DNA of 64,000 bases from Bryoerythrophyllum caledonicum (taxonomy: Eukaryota; Streptophyta; Bryopsida; Pottiales; Pottiaceae). Each line of letters opens with the position of its first letter. Position 1 is the stretch's first letter. A program made the translations under genes and the position numbers. The notes below the pieces were generated by a model. That model was not told the origin of the DNA, made no database searches, and saw only the letters and a program-made list of their open reading frames with translations. Below, in pieces: positions 47,484 to 58,063 of the stretch. Location of the stretch: contig OZ020515.1 in NCBI GenBank assembly GCA_963971425.1, forward strand, positions 38,731,198 through 38,795,197, read 5' to 3'.

Positions 47484-48023
47484 TTCATTCTCAATCACAA
47501 AAAGGGAACATGATTGAAACACATGATTCAAGGGTGTGTGTGTGAGTGTGAGAAAGAGAGAGAGTGAGTTTTGGGAAGCTCCAATGGCCAGGAGAATTCA
47601 AAATTTCCAAAAGCGAGCAGCCCTCAAGTATTTATGGAAAACTGGCCCGCAATGCACGTGGAACGAGACGAAGATGTTCACCTGCTTCGCGAAGCAAACA
47701 ACATCAATAGAATAGGGTTGGTGAATGCATCTCCTCATTAAATAACTCACTAGTCACCACCGTCACCGTCACCGCATCATCATCTTCCTCCTCGTCGTCT
47801 CGCACCTTTGCAATCAACCAAGCAACTCATCTCTTCCCTTGCACCTTCTCTCCAAACACGCGAAGGCAGAGACGAGAGAGAGAGGGAGAGGGAGAGGTTA
47901 GATATGGTAACGGCGAGAGAGTGAGAGAGCGGGAGAGGAATCGAGAGGGCAGAGGAATCGAGAGGATTCATGGTTGGAGAGTATTCTTCCAGATCTGGAG
48001 GGGTGAGGCTAGGGTTTGGAGCG
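47484..48023. other. Upstream region of the At5g19025-like gene
   Basis: Contains a GT/GA microsatellite (47525-47565), 'caccgtcaccgtcaccgc' repeats (47757-47775) and a long GA-rich leader (47865-47960), typical of a plant 5' UTR. No other gene is seen. Confidence 0.55.
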
Positions 48024-48680
48024 ATGGCGAACACGGTGACGCTGACGGATCAGTACGCGCCGTGCCAGTACAGGGCGCGGCAGCGAGTGCGGAAGGGGTG
48101 CGGGGGAGGGGGAGGGCCGTCGAGGATGCGGGACTTGCTGGCGCACTGCGATCACCTGACGTCGAGCGTGGCGATAGATGTGGTCATTCTTGTCGTGGTG
48201 CTGGTGGCGTGCGGGTTTCTGTTCACGCCGTACTTTGCGTTTCTCGCGGCTGAGGCCGCCCAGGTGGTGCCGGCCGCGCTGATTCTGCTCGGGGAGGTGG
48301 TGATCCAGGCGCCGGTGGCGTACGCGAGCGCCACGCTGTTCATGTTCGCGGCATTACTGGTGACGTACGAGATTCTGCAGTACAAGTCGCGCCGGTGCGA
48401 CAATCCGGATTGCCGCGGCCTCAGCAAGGCGATGGAGTTGGACATTCAGCTTGAGACCGAGGATTGCGCCAAGACGTCGCCTACGCGGGAGTTGCAGCTC
48501 TGGAACAAGGGGCATATTACCGGGCCCGGCCATGACCAGCGGGAGCTCGAGGCGGAGCTCAGGCGGATGGCGCCTCCGAATGGGCGAGCGGTGCTCATAT
48601 TTCGAGCGCCGTGCGGATGTCCTGCGGCGCGATTCGAGGCGTCGGGTTCCAGAAAAGCCGTTCGGAGGAGCAAGAAGTAA
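48024..48680 (+). CDS. At5g19025-like membrane protein (annotated 'ribosomal protein L34e superfamily'), 218 aa
   Basis: Plant-specific two-pass membrane protein of unknown function. Hydrophobic spans lie at about residues 50-74 and 81-115. The soluble C-terminal half carries the family landmarks RRCDNPDCRGLSKAMELDIQLETE (key part CDNPDC, 125-130), GPGHDQRELEAELRRMAPPN and the Cys-Gly-Cys-Pro of RAPCGCPAARFE (197-200). The name 'L34e superfamily' is an automatic label; nothing here indicates a ribosomal role. The gene is intronless and very GC-rich. I chose the ATG at 48024 for its context (G at -3 and +4). An in-frame ATG at 47970 would add 18 residues. The paired Cys clusters suggest metal binding (inference). 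Confidence 0.9.
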   Translation: MANTVTLTDQYAPCQYRARQRVRKGCGGGGGPSRMRDLLAHCDHLTSSVAIDVVILVVVLVACGFLFTPYFAFLAAEAAQVVPAALILLGEVVIQAPVAYASATLFMFAALLVTYEILQYKSRRCDNPDCRGLSKAMELDIQLETEDCAKTSPTRELQLWNKGHITGPGHDQRELEAELRRMAPPNGRAVLIFRAPCGCPAARFEASGSRKAVRRSKK

Positions 48681-50730
48681 TCACGTTAGGGTAGCGTGAG
48701 TCATCTCAACCCTAATCGCTTTGTCAATTGTTTATAATCTCATCCACATCTTTATTCACATGCAATTCTGTGCATGAACCTTCTAAATTCGTTCATGCCA
48801 AGAGATGTTTTTCTAACGGATTGGGATTAGGAGAGACCTTGCAATTCGGGTGGTTGCTGGTAGCAGATTATGAGAATTGATACTTATGCTGGCACCAGAT
48901 CATGAGGACGGATGCTTCTTAGATTATTTTCGTAAAATTCGCGGATCGTTTCCCTTTCCTCTTTGTCGTTTGTGTTGATTCACGGCAATTCTGCTCTTTA
49001 CCCCTCCTTCTCTGAGTTTTAGTTTCCTTAGTTTTTATCCACTTTCTGCCCCTCCTGTTTAGTCGAAGTTTTAGAAAGTTTCTCTACATGATGGATCTAT
49101 GGATTTTTTTCCTTTTCCCATACTCTCCGAATTTAGATGAGGATAGACAAATTTGATTCATGGCAACTGCAAAAACTTTTTGCCATGAGAACTTTCGCCT
49201 CGACTAGTCAATTCTCACAACGAATTTCATAGTTACGTTGTAGTACCGTATTTCGCCCTTTCATCATTTGTGCTGATGGTGATGGTGGTGACGGTCAATT
49301 TTGTTCCTGGACCTACCGTGGTATCGGCCTGTTCTCCTTCGTCCCACCCAATCGGAGAGATTATTTCTCTTCGGACAGTGGACAAGAGACGTCAGAATGA
49401 GTAATCGTGCATGACTTTTGGGCTATGTAGAGGCTACTATCGGAAGCAATTTGGGGCAAGTAACAGGGGGAGTCTTTTGAGAAAGATGTAAGATGTAGTG
49501 CCAATGGCTGCAGCGTGGCTCACCGGAACCGGCTTGTGACATTCATGCAGATGGTCAGTTAGGAGCAATCTGCAGACTGTTCATTTTGGGCTGATACTGG
49601 GACTCAACATATTTTCAGGTTTACATCATGCTGAGTGTCTCTTTTCACTTTCAGCTGATACGTAGTTTACGCAGACCGTGAGCATTGCTCCTTAATTTGC
49701 AGTCTTATTAACTAGGAGCACTATTGAATGGCCTCCTCTTATCACTGAGTTGTAACTGTCCAACTCGCCTGCATTGCCCAGAACGAATGTAGCATTCTTT
49801 CCTAATTGTGGTATCTCTGATGTACTGCATATGCCATCTATTTCATGTTGTGGCTCTTTGTTTGCTAGATTCATTTGATATATGTACTTCACTAATAACT
49901 GTCTCCGAATACGGCTGATCACCTACACTTGAGTGGCCTATGATTAGTTTGCCTATTGAACTAAACCAGATTGTTGGAACGCTTTGCAGATATAGCGAGA
50001 TCTATGGAGCGGGTCAAGCAGGCGTCATTTACCGTAGCACGGACGGTTTTGATTCTACAAACACGCTTCTATAAAGGGGTAATTATTGCAGCGACTTCCA
50101 GTCGTTATCCTTCTCATCAGGGAATCAAAGCACTGGCAGCTCTGTACTCCATTAAAATCCTTCGACTGCATGCCATTTACCCTCTAGAAGCGAGAATTTG
50201 TAAGTTCTTCCGGCTGAAAACAATGCCTGTAGCTGAGAGTCTACTACCAGTCTACAGGAGATGTCTATGTCCCCCCCTTAGTAACTCTAGCGGTATGTAG
50301 GCCTAACAATTATACAGAAAAATTGGACATATTTTTATATCTTTGTGTGATAATCTATATGATAACCTATTACGAATAACTCTTGGTAATTTCCAACATC
50401 TTTGCACAGTGATGAATGCCTCAGAATGTCTTCGCTTTGGTTCCAAACATGTTTCCAAAGAACTTAAATCTATTTCTTCCATATCCTTCTACCTTGGTTC
50501 CCAACGACTTGATGTATGCATAACACTGTTATGTCCACTTTGGGTGCCCTTGTTACCTACATTATTGCTACTTTAGTACTTTGACAATCCATATGAGCTC
50601 TGAAAAACACATTAGAAATATTAGAGATATTTAAAAAGGTTCAAAGGCTTAAAAAAAGATGCATCATACAAGACCACATCATACCTAAAATGACCACATC
50701 AATCAATTGAACATTGTACATGTTTTCACA

Positions 50731-50732
<2 letters not shown>
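48681..50732. other. No further gene recognised
   Basis: 3' flank of the At5g19025-like gene and intergenic DNA. Open frames such as 49971-50300 have no recognisable domain and no codon-usage signal like the host genes. Confidence 0.5.

Positions 50733-50817
<85 letters not shown>
50733..50817. repeat. (AT)n microsatellite, about 85 bp, upstream of FAX
   Basis: Uninterrupted AT dinucleotides ending about 145 bp before the FAX start codon. Confidence 0.98.
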
Positions 50818-50818
<1 letters not shown>

Positions 50819-50961
50819 TAAATAGGATAAAATAAAATAGTAGGAATACATCCAAGTCGCCCTACAAATCTCGAAGCAGTCTTTCAATCGCGAACTCAAA
50901 CTTCCGGCAAACAACTCCTTTGATCACCGATAAGGGTTTTCCATTTGCGAGTGCAGTAGCG

Positions 50962-52758
50962 ATGGCGCTCTGTTGCGCGGCCGCCGTGACGGTGTCCTCG
51001 TTCAAGGACGTCACTGGATACCGATCGAGCGCATTCCTGCCATCTCTGTCGTCCTCTCTTGGTGTGCGCAGAAACGGTCGTGTTCGGGTGGTGGCGAGCT
51101 ACGGCATTCCGAGCTATGGCGCGAGACGTATTGAGAGGACGGGGACGGGTGAGTTGGCGATCCGGGGCGAGTTGCGGTGGAGCTACGGCGCGCCGTCGAC
51201 TCCCGTGAACTACCGTAGCGTCGCGCCGCGGGCGTACGGGGCGGGCGTGGAGACCACGGAGCTCGGGCAGGAGGGAGAGACGCTGGAAGATGTGAAAGAG
51301 GCGGAGCTCGATGCGGGAGGCGGTGGCGGTGGCCGCGGGGATGAGAATGGCGGGAGCGGCGGAGGCCGCGGCGACGGCGACGACGGTGAGGAGGAGAAGC
51401 CGAAGAAGACGACGAAGGGGGGGATGTCTATGTCGCAGAAACTGACCCTCGCGTATGCGATTCTTGTTGGAGGTGCGTCTCGATCGTTTTTAGGTTGTGC
51501 GCCTTGGAAACCCTAGGTTGTTGCGGCGGTTGTGAGTGTGCGTTGGACTCCTGCTGCATCGTGCATTGGAGAGGAGTCTTGAGTTGAAGAATCCTGGTTC
51601 TTTGCGTCGTTGGAAATCGTTTCTGTGTTTCTTGATCACTCGTTGAAGAGGACGGTACTTGTGCTTGAGTGTGCATTGGAGCTTGGCACTGCATTGGAGA
51701 GGAATCTTGAGTTGAAAAGTCCTGTTTTTTCTATTGGATCCATGCTGGATCGGAGCTTGGCACTGCACGTGGTTTGCAAACCCTAGGTTGTCGTGGTGAT
51801 TGTGAATGTTCATTGGAGCTTGGGCTTCATTGGGAAAGAAACTTGAGTTGAAGAATCCTGGTTGGGAAATCACTTTTGCGTTTCTTGATCATTTGCTGAA
51901 GAGGAAGGAGTTCCATAAGCAGATTCTCCTGTCGGCTTTAGATAACTAGAGTCGATCGTATTTTGGGAGGCCTAGGTTGTCGTGGTGATTGCGAGTGTGC
52001 ATTGGATCCATTCTGCATCAGAGTTTTGAGTTGAAGTATCCTGTTTCTTTGAAACCGTTTCTACGTTTCTGCATCGCTTGTTGAAGAGGGAGGTGTTTCA
52101 GAAGCAGATGTTTTTGTCAGCTTGAAATATCGAGGAAACGCAATCTGAGACATGTCCCCGTTTGCGTCTCTAACGTGTTCATTGTTTTGAATGGATGTTT
52201 GTGGTGGCAGTTGGAGGCATCATGGGATTTGCGAAGTCCGGGAGCAGCAAGTCTCTCATGGCGGGCGGAGGATCAGCCTCAATTCTTTACTACGTCTACC
52301 TGAACCTTCCCTCAAACCCCGTGTTGGCTTCAGCCATCGGTCTTGGTAAACCCTAGCAACATGCATTTGTTTTTATGTGAAGGATGTGAATTCCCTTGAT
52401 TGATCTCTGTGTTGAACAATCTGGACGTATAAGCATATGTCCTGATTATAATGTAAGCATATTATAATCTGGACACATGAATATAAACTTGGATTTTTTT
52501 GTTTTCACACGTCCAGATTATTCACGATCATACGCCATTACAGGATTCAATATTCCCTAAAATGTGTGTTCCCTTGATTGATTCCCTTGATTGAACTCTG
52601 GTTTTCGCTTTTTTGCAGGCATTTCAGGCATGCTGCTGTTCATCATGGGCTCCCGGTTTATGGAGTCTGGAAAGGTCTTCCCAGCTGGAGTTGTCTCCTT
52701 GTTCTCGCTGGTCATGACAGGAGGATACATCCATGGAATCGTGCGATCTGCGCACTGA
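50962..52758 (+). CDS. FATTY ACID EXPORT (FAX/TMEM14) family, plastid, 261 aa, three exons
   Basis: Exons 50962-51472, 52211-52345 and 52619-52758 (786 nt with stop), all introns GT-AG. Residues 1 to about 45 are Ser/Ala/Arg-rich, as in chloroplast transit peptides. Residues 115-153 form a Gly/Asp/Glu-rich then Lys-rich linker (GGGGGGRGDENGG...). Residues 157-261 are the TMEM14 (Tmemb_14) domain: LTLAYAILVGVGGIMGFAKSG, LPSNPVLASAIGLG and SGMLLFIMGSRF, giving about four hydrophobic helices. Arabidopsis FAX1 exports free fatty acids through the plastid inner envelope; a similar role is inferred. The paralogue number cannot be fixed. The ATG at 50962 has a good context and no upstream in-frame ATG. 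Confidence 0.92.
51500..52130. repeat. Diverged tandem repeats in FAX intron 1
   Basis: Three imperfect copies of roughly 200-270 bp share 'ccctaggttgt', 'gtgcattgga', 'cttgagttgaagaatcctg', 'gtttcttgatca' and 'gttgaagagg', starting near 51505, 51670 and 51965. They account for most of the 738-bp intron. Confidence 0.8.
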
Positions 52759-53202
52759 CGACTAGATTTTGACCGTCCAAAATGCAGTGATTTTAAGCCC
52801 TGACTCAATGAGGCAACGTCAGGGTTAGGCTCATCTTCGTACCATTCCCACTTGGTAATCAGAACTCTTGTACAGTAGATCACTCTCTTGATGTTTTTGC
52901 AATGGCATCTGTATACATTTGGCAGACATTCACTTTTACTGTTCCTTTGTATGAAGTGTGCATGGCTTTTTTATTTGAGTTGTCCCTCAAAGCTTGATGA
53001 TTCTGGTCAGTGAGTGCGCTGTAATGAAGTCCTTGAAATACTGGAATATTGTCAATTTGATTGATGGTATTTTTAGTCTGATTACGTGCCCTAGATTGTG
53101 TATATTTTAGCTATTATTGTAGCGACCTGTTGTCCCTGATGGGTTGTCTCCAGTGACGGAAAACTTGTTTAAAAATTGGAGTTGTTGGTGAATCAAATTG
53201 GA
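52759..53202. other. FAX 3' flank
   Basis: Probable 3' UTR and spacer. No other feature is seen before the helicase remnant. Confidence 0.5.
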
Positions 53203-53562
53203 TTAAAATGCGATTACAGAAGTGCTTCGTTGTAGACAACATAGCACATTATTTTGTTCTCTATCTGTGCTACTCCTTCCAAAAGTATGGAAACGTTTTT
53301 TGGACTCGCTGCATGCAAAAAATGCAACACACAATTGTGCATGTGATAAAATGTCTTTGGTGAGGTAAATGTCAACTTTGGGAAGCGTTTGTCCTTGTGG
53401 CTTATTAATAGTCAAGACAAATGTGATGCTGATTAGAAATTGTTTGTGGCACATTGAAAAAGGAAATTTGGTGTTTCAGTAATCAAAGGAATTCATGGTA
53501 TGAATGCAACATCCTTCAAATGATTACATGTAAGGACTGTTGCAGTAATCACTAGAGTCAAG

Positions 53563-53871
53563 TACACTAAACATCACATTTAGTGTCGTCTACACTAAAT
53601 ACAAACCCTTACACTAAAAGGAAGAATTACAGTTAGTGTAAAGAAACATTACACTAAATGTGAAACATTACACTATATGTAAAAATGGGTGGTTTTCTTT
53701 TTACTTGTGTACAATTAGTGTAAATGTATAAGTATGCCACAGTGAATAAAATCACTATTAGTGTATGAAACAGCTTGCCGCAACTAACACTAATTGTGAA
53801 CAAGTTTGCAAATAGTGTAGTCGAGTAATTACACTATTTGTGTGACTACACTAAATGTGATGTTTAGTGTA
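53563..53871. mobile_element. CACTA-like foldback MITE, 309 bp
   Basis: The ends TACACTAAACATCACATTTAGTGT and its inverse form TIRs that are themselves partly palindromic. The interior holds more than ten further ACACTA/TAGTGT words in both orientations, the kind of subterminal repetition seen in CACTA (En/Spm) elements. The expected 3-bp target duplication is not evident, so the superfamily is tentative. Confidence 0.7.
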
Positions 53872-53965
53872 GTGGTGGATAATGAGTTTGGTGCCACTGC
53901 ATAATCTATTTGATGAATCTAAGTAGTACAGAAGTATCACCAGTAAACCAACTTTAATCCTTGAA

Positions 53966-55120
53966 CCCCTAAAGGACCAGAGTCTCCTTCAGGGGGATTT
54001 CACATTTTGGGCAGGTTCCAAAAATTCGATAAAAAATCCTTTTATTTAAAAACTTTTACTATAGATTGGCCCTGATAAGAGCTTCGTGGAGGTATTTAAA
54101 AAAAAAAAATTGGATTTACGATTTGAAAGTTAGTACCACCTATTGTCAAAAATGGGGAGGATGGGCAGCCTGGGCACCCTGGGAACCAATGAAACACAAG
54201 TGTGAAAGAGGGGCAGTAAGTAGGGGCACAAAGGGTGGAGGGAGGGTGGGGCAGCCCAAATCAAGGGGAAGAATAGTGGAAGGGAAGACCCCACAAATTC
54301 CAAGAAAAGAGATAAATAGAAAATTTTAAAAAATAGCAAAAAGTGGTGCATGGCAGGGGCTGTGGGTACTGAAAGAGATGGCACTTGTGAAGAAAAAAAA
54401 AATTAAAAATTTTAAAAAAAAAATGCCGCCTTGCAATGGCGGGCCACCTCCTAGGAGCTGTGCGGGTCCCGCACAAGGGAGTGGGTGAATGACATGGCCC
54501 TTCATTTCTTAAAGGGTCCCCATTTTGAAGCCCTGCCCTCACCTATAATATTTGAATAATTCAATAAATTCATTAAAATTAGAGATTTTACCCGTTTTAG
54601 AAGAAAAAAATCTTTAAAATAAGTAAAAAATTAAATTCCACATTTCAACCGTACGGCTTTCTAAATTTGTAAATTCATACTTAGCAAATAATTTCTCACT
54701 TCATTTGTAGTGGTTTGCATTGTTTTACACCCCCTTTCACTAAAGTATTTATTTGAGCATGATGTACCCCTCGAAATGACCTCAAATTTTGCACACTTAT
54801 CTAACATCATATTCTTTACATTGGTAATGGTTTCCAACACAATGTACTATAAATACTAGAAGATATGCTTAGTCAAAGTGAGCTGGCTTTGTCGGGCAAG
54901 AGGGAAAAATAACTACTTCTTGCACTTCAAACACTGTAATCTTTACATCCGTGCGGTGGATTGCAATTAAAATTTTACAGGATTATTATACATGAGTCTA
55001 GTTTTAGATCTTATGGTTCAAAGTTGAGAATTCTTCTAAAAATTGTGGTTATTGCGGCCATGTTTGACTATGGCAGTTTTGGACTAGTTTTGGATAGAAA
55101 TTGTCAAGGAACTTTAGGGG
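53966..55120. mobile_element. TTAA-flanked TIR element, copy C
   Basis: 1,155 bp starting CCCCTAAAGGACCAGAG and ending GGAACTTTAGGGG. TTAA follows it, and TGAA, one base from TTAA, precedes it. It shares ordered internal words with copy A. It lies inside the helicase remnant. Non-coding. Confidence 0.82.
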
Positions 55121-55236
55121 TTAAGGACAAGGTGGCTATGGATGATGAAAGAATCTATGAATGTAATAGATGATATTACACATGATCTACTATGCTCATA
55201 GATTCTTCTATCATCCATAGCCACCTTGTTCCTAAA
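55118..55236. repeat. Inverted repeat with arms of about 37 bp
   Basis: 'aaggacaaggtggctatgg' continuing to 'gaatctatga' (to about 55160) is matched in reverse by 'tcatagattc' to 'ccatagccaccttgttcct' (about 55199-55233). One arm adjoins the end of copy C. Confidence 0.88.
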
Positions 55237-56700
55237 TTAATCGTAAGCTTATGTGGTGGCTAGGCAGTGACTTCCAACGTATTCAAGAACTCAGATGTGA
55301 TCACACTAGCATCCTCTACATTGTCCATTTTACAAAAATTTGATTTCCCCTAGATACCATGTCAAGCACCAAGACGTTGATTCTTGCTATGTCTTCCTTG
55401 TGTACTGCAAGAATGGTGCGATTGATGTAATAGTCCCTTCTGTTGTTGTTAGTTGCAATTACAAGATAAATCACGTCCATCAAGCCCTTCACAGTCTATT
55501 GAGGCAATACCGTATTGGATGGACAACAGAATTAATCTTTCTAAACAATGTCCAATTGCCTTCAATCACTAAAAGCCAATCCGCAAACGTTTGGTTCAGC
55601 AAGTCCACAAACCGTTGTTGCAATTGCAACAACATGCATATTTTGAAGTAAGGTAGACACTTCAACGCGGCTCCACATAAAAGACTCCTTGTTTAATGCA
55701 ATGACATGTCTAGCCGCAAGCCCTTTAAAACAATAGACAAAGTCTGTTTGAAATTCAATTAGACCCAACTTTTGAATTAGAATTTAAAATTTTGAATGAG
55801 CGGTCTTGCATTTGTGTAGCAATGCTACAACAATTCCTAAAGAAGGAACGGCCAACGCAATTTGATTTTGCACACGCATGGACTTCATAATGAGATTATC
55901 TAAGTAGATATTTCTTGTACCTCATGATTCATTGACAAATGAATTTTGTCAGAGATGTCAAGCGTGCTCAATTGCATGACTCTATTGTAAATGTTTTGTT
56001 GCTCGTTGTTCAAGGTTTCAAGCTGCTTTTGAACCTTTTTCCTCAAATGTGCGGCATAGATGTTGAGCTCTAAATTAAGTTGATTTGCATGCAACGCTCC
56101 ATGGCAATTGTAGATTGTGGCAAATTGAAATCGTCCAACAACTTTTTAGATTTTGTAGGGTGTTCAACAATCTCTTTCAATGCAAAAATGTGAATTTGCT
56201 CTTCCAATGGTTGCTCCACTCCATCATATTGTATACGACGTCCGCAATCTTTCTATAAACTTTCACAGAACATCTCCCTAGGTTGTCGTGAGTCTGCAAA
56301 CGGTCCATGCGTCAAGATTGTTACAAAAAAGTGCATGAAGCTGAGCACCTGACTAGATCACTATAGCTTCATGGAAGAGTTGTTCCCCTCCCTCATTGTT
56401 AATATAAAATCCAGGTGCAACATAGACAACCTTGAAAGTATCATGGACAATGTCTTCAAAAAATACTCAGGTCTTGAAAAGATGTTGCACCTTTGAGTAG
56501 CGTAAAAAGTGTCCGGAGACAATATCTCTTGCCTGTTGATGGATTGACAAAGTGGATACGCTCCAATGCAAATCCCCTCTTTCAAATTGCTCATTGTTTC
56601 TGCGGCTGCTATGTGAAGCGGGAAGGAAAGTATACGTACGACATCTCCTTGACAAGCGGGATTGTCTAATTTGCCTTAAGTCATTCCGTTAGAGTTGTCT

Positions 56701-57194
56701 TCCTTGTTTGATTTGTGTTAAGAATGTCTGGTAGATTTCCGTTTGCATTAAACGTCAAAAGTTGTATATTGGTTAAATGAACTTGCAAATGTTAAATTGC
56801 TGGAGTTCTATAGTGTAGTAGAAACTTGAATAGCCTCCACAATGCCTCCAATACAGAGACATAGCGAGCATCATTGTACTCTTGAATTTTGTCAGTGCTT
56901 TCCAAGACAACAATTGCTCAATTGTGAACTAAATACACGTATATAAAAATGTATTTTACATCAGTGATTAATGAACATATTTGTTGGCAAAATTGAGCAA
57001 TAAAGTATTATGTTGACCTTTAAACAATATTGGACAAACAATATAGAAAGCTTACCTCAAGGATAATGTACGCGTTGTATTGTTACACTAAATATATATT
57101 ATGTAGTACGATCCAATGGTTGTCAACATGATGACATTTGTTGTCAACAAAGGAGTGTGCGTCATCTCTTCCTATGTACACATGATAGCCATTT
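56701..57194. other. No gene recognised
   Basis: AT-rich spacer before the large transposon. No convincing motif. Confidence 0.5.
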
Positions 57195-57202
57195 CTATCC
57201 AT

Positions 57203-57241
57203 CTGGGGGGGGGGGCACTTAGTGTATAAATCTAGAACTAG
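57203..57241. repeat. Left TIR and subterminal word
   Basis: CT, eleven G, CACTTAG, then a less conserved stretch and AGAACTAG at 57234-57241. Confidence 0.88.
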
Positions 57242-58063
57242 CTGCAAACACTAGGTATTTTCAGGGGGGGTATTATTTTTGATGGGACGAATATTGTACT
57301 ATGTTCAATTACATAATACCCTTGTTTTGCTCAATTGAATGTACCGTTGTTTTTATTACAATTTTTTTTTTTGGGAATAGATTGCATGCTAAGTTAGTTT
57401 AAAAAATTAGTTTTAGACGGTTTAAGCTCGAAGCTAGTACAAAATCAGAAAAATGACAACGAATATAGAAACTACAACCAATTGCCACTAAAATGCAGAA
57501 CATTCATTAAAACGCATACATTCAAAACTAGACATACAAAAATCGCACCGCAATACAGTATTCCCAATTCGCATGCATTAACATCCAAACTCAAACATGC
57601 TCAGAAACTGGACTCTTTAATAACCTGATTGCAGCTTGACATTCGCTTACAAAGTCGAGAGCATTCAACTGTACACAAGTATCCACAAGTCACAGGTGCA
57701 CAAAATAAGATCAACAACAACCAAAGTCAAAGTCAAAGTACTTTCCTCCGACGAGGTCTTGTGTCTGTCAACACAGCTTGGAGGATGAACACCCTAAAAA
57801 AAGGAAACAAACAGTCCAGCAAGTGGAGTCAGTACGAGGTGAACATCTCCCGGTAGCTACTGTGCATAAGTCCGTTGTGCAACTACGACTAGCCTCTACA
57901 TGTTCCTGTAATCTAATGGTTACAAGCACCATGAAGAAGTAAAAAAACCGAAACAACCAAACTGCCACGGTAACGGAGGAATGTCTGTTGTTACCCTCCG
58001 TGGGCGGTTGCAAAAAAAGCAAAAATCAGCTAATGATTATACCTCCCGCTCATCACGATCCTT
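57242..58063. other. 3' flank of the transposase-like gene inside the element
   Basis: Non-coding. It contains a second G-run (about 57264-57271). No accessory gene is recognised. Confidence 0.55.

Larger units (their letters stand above)
53203..56700 (-). pseudogene. Helitron/PIF1-type helicase remnant, interrupted
   Basis: On the minus strand, pieces of a PIF1-like helicase, as encoded by Helitron RepHel, appear in order. At 56655-56200 lie TFLPASHSSRR and GEQLFHEAI followed by LHALFCNNL. At about 56016-55975 is LNNEQQNIYNRVM, the helicase start. At 55768-55560 are WSRVEVSTLLQNM and FSDWLK. At 55510-55350 is INRTILAVHKEDIARINVL. At 53454-53300 is VLTINKPQGQTLPKVDIYL, helicase motif VI. Stops and shifts abound. 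The TTAA element 53966-55120 and a CACTA-like MITE separate the last two parts. No Rep domain or Helitron ends were identified, so a host PIF1 pseudogene is possible. Confidence 0.75.

Noticed and set aside
48024-48680. Ribosomal protein function implied by the 'L34e superfamily' label
   Set aside because: The sequence has two membrane spans and Cys clusters and does not resemble a cytosolic ribosomal protein.
49971-50300. 109-codon open frame downstream of the At5g19025-like gene
   Set aside because: No recognisable motif, no GC bias like the host genes, and it lacks an ATG start in good context.
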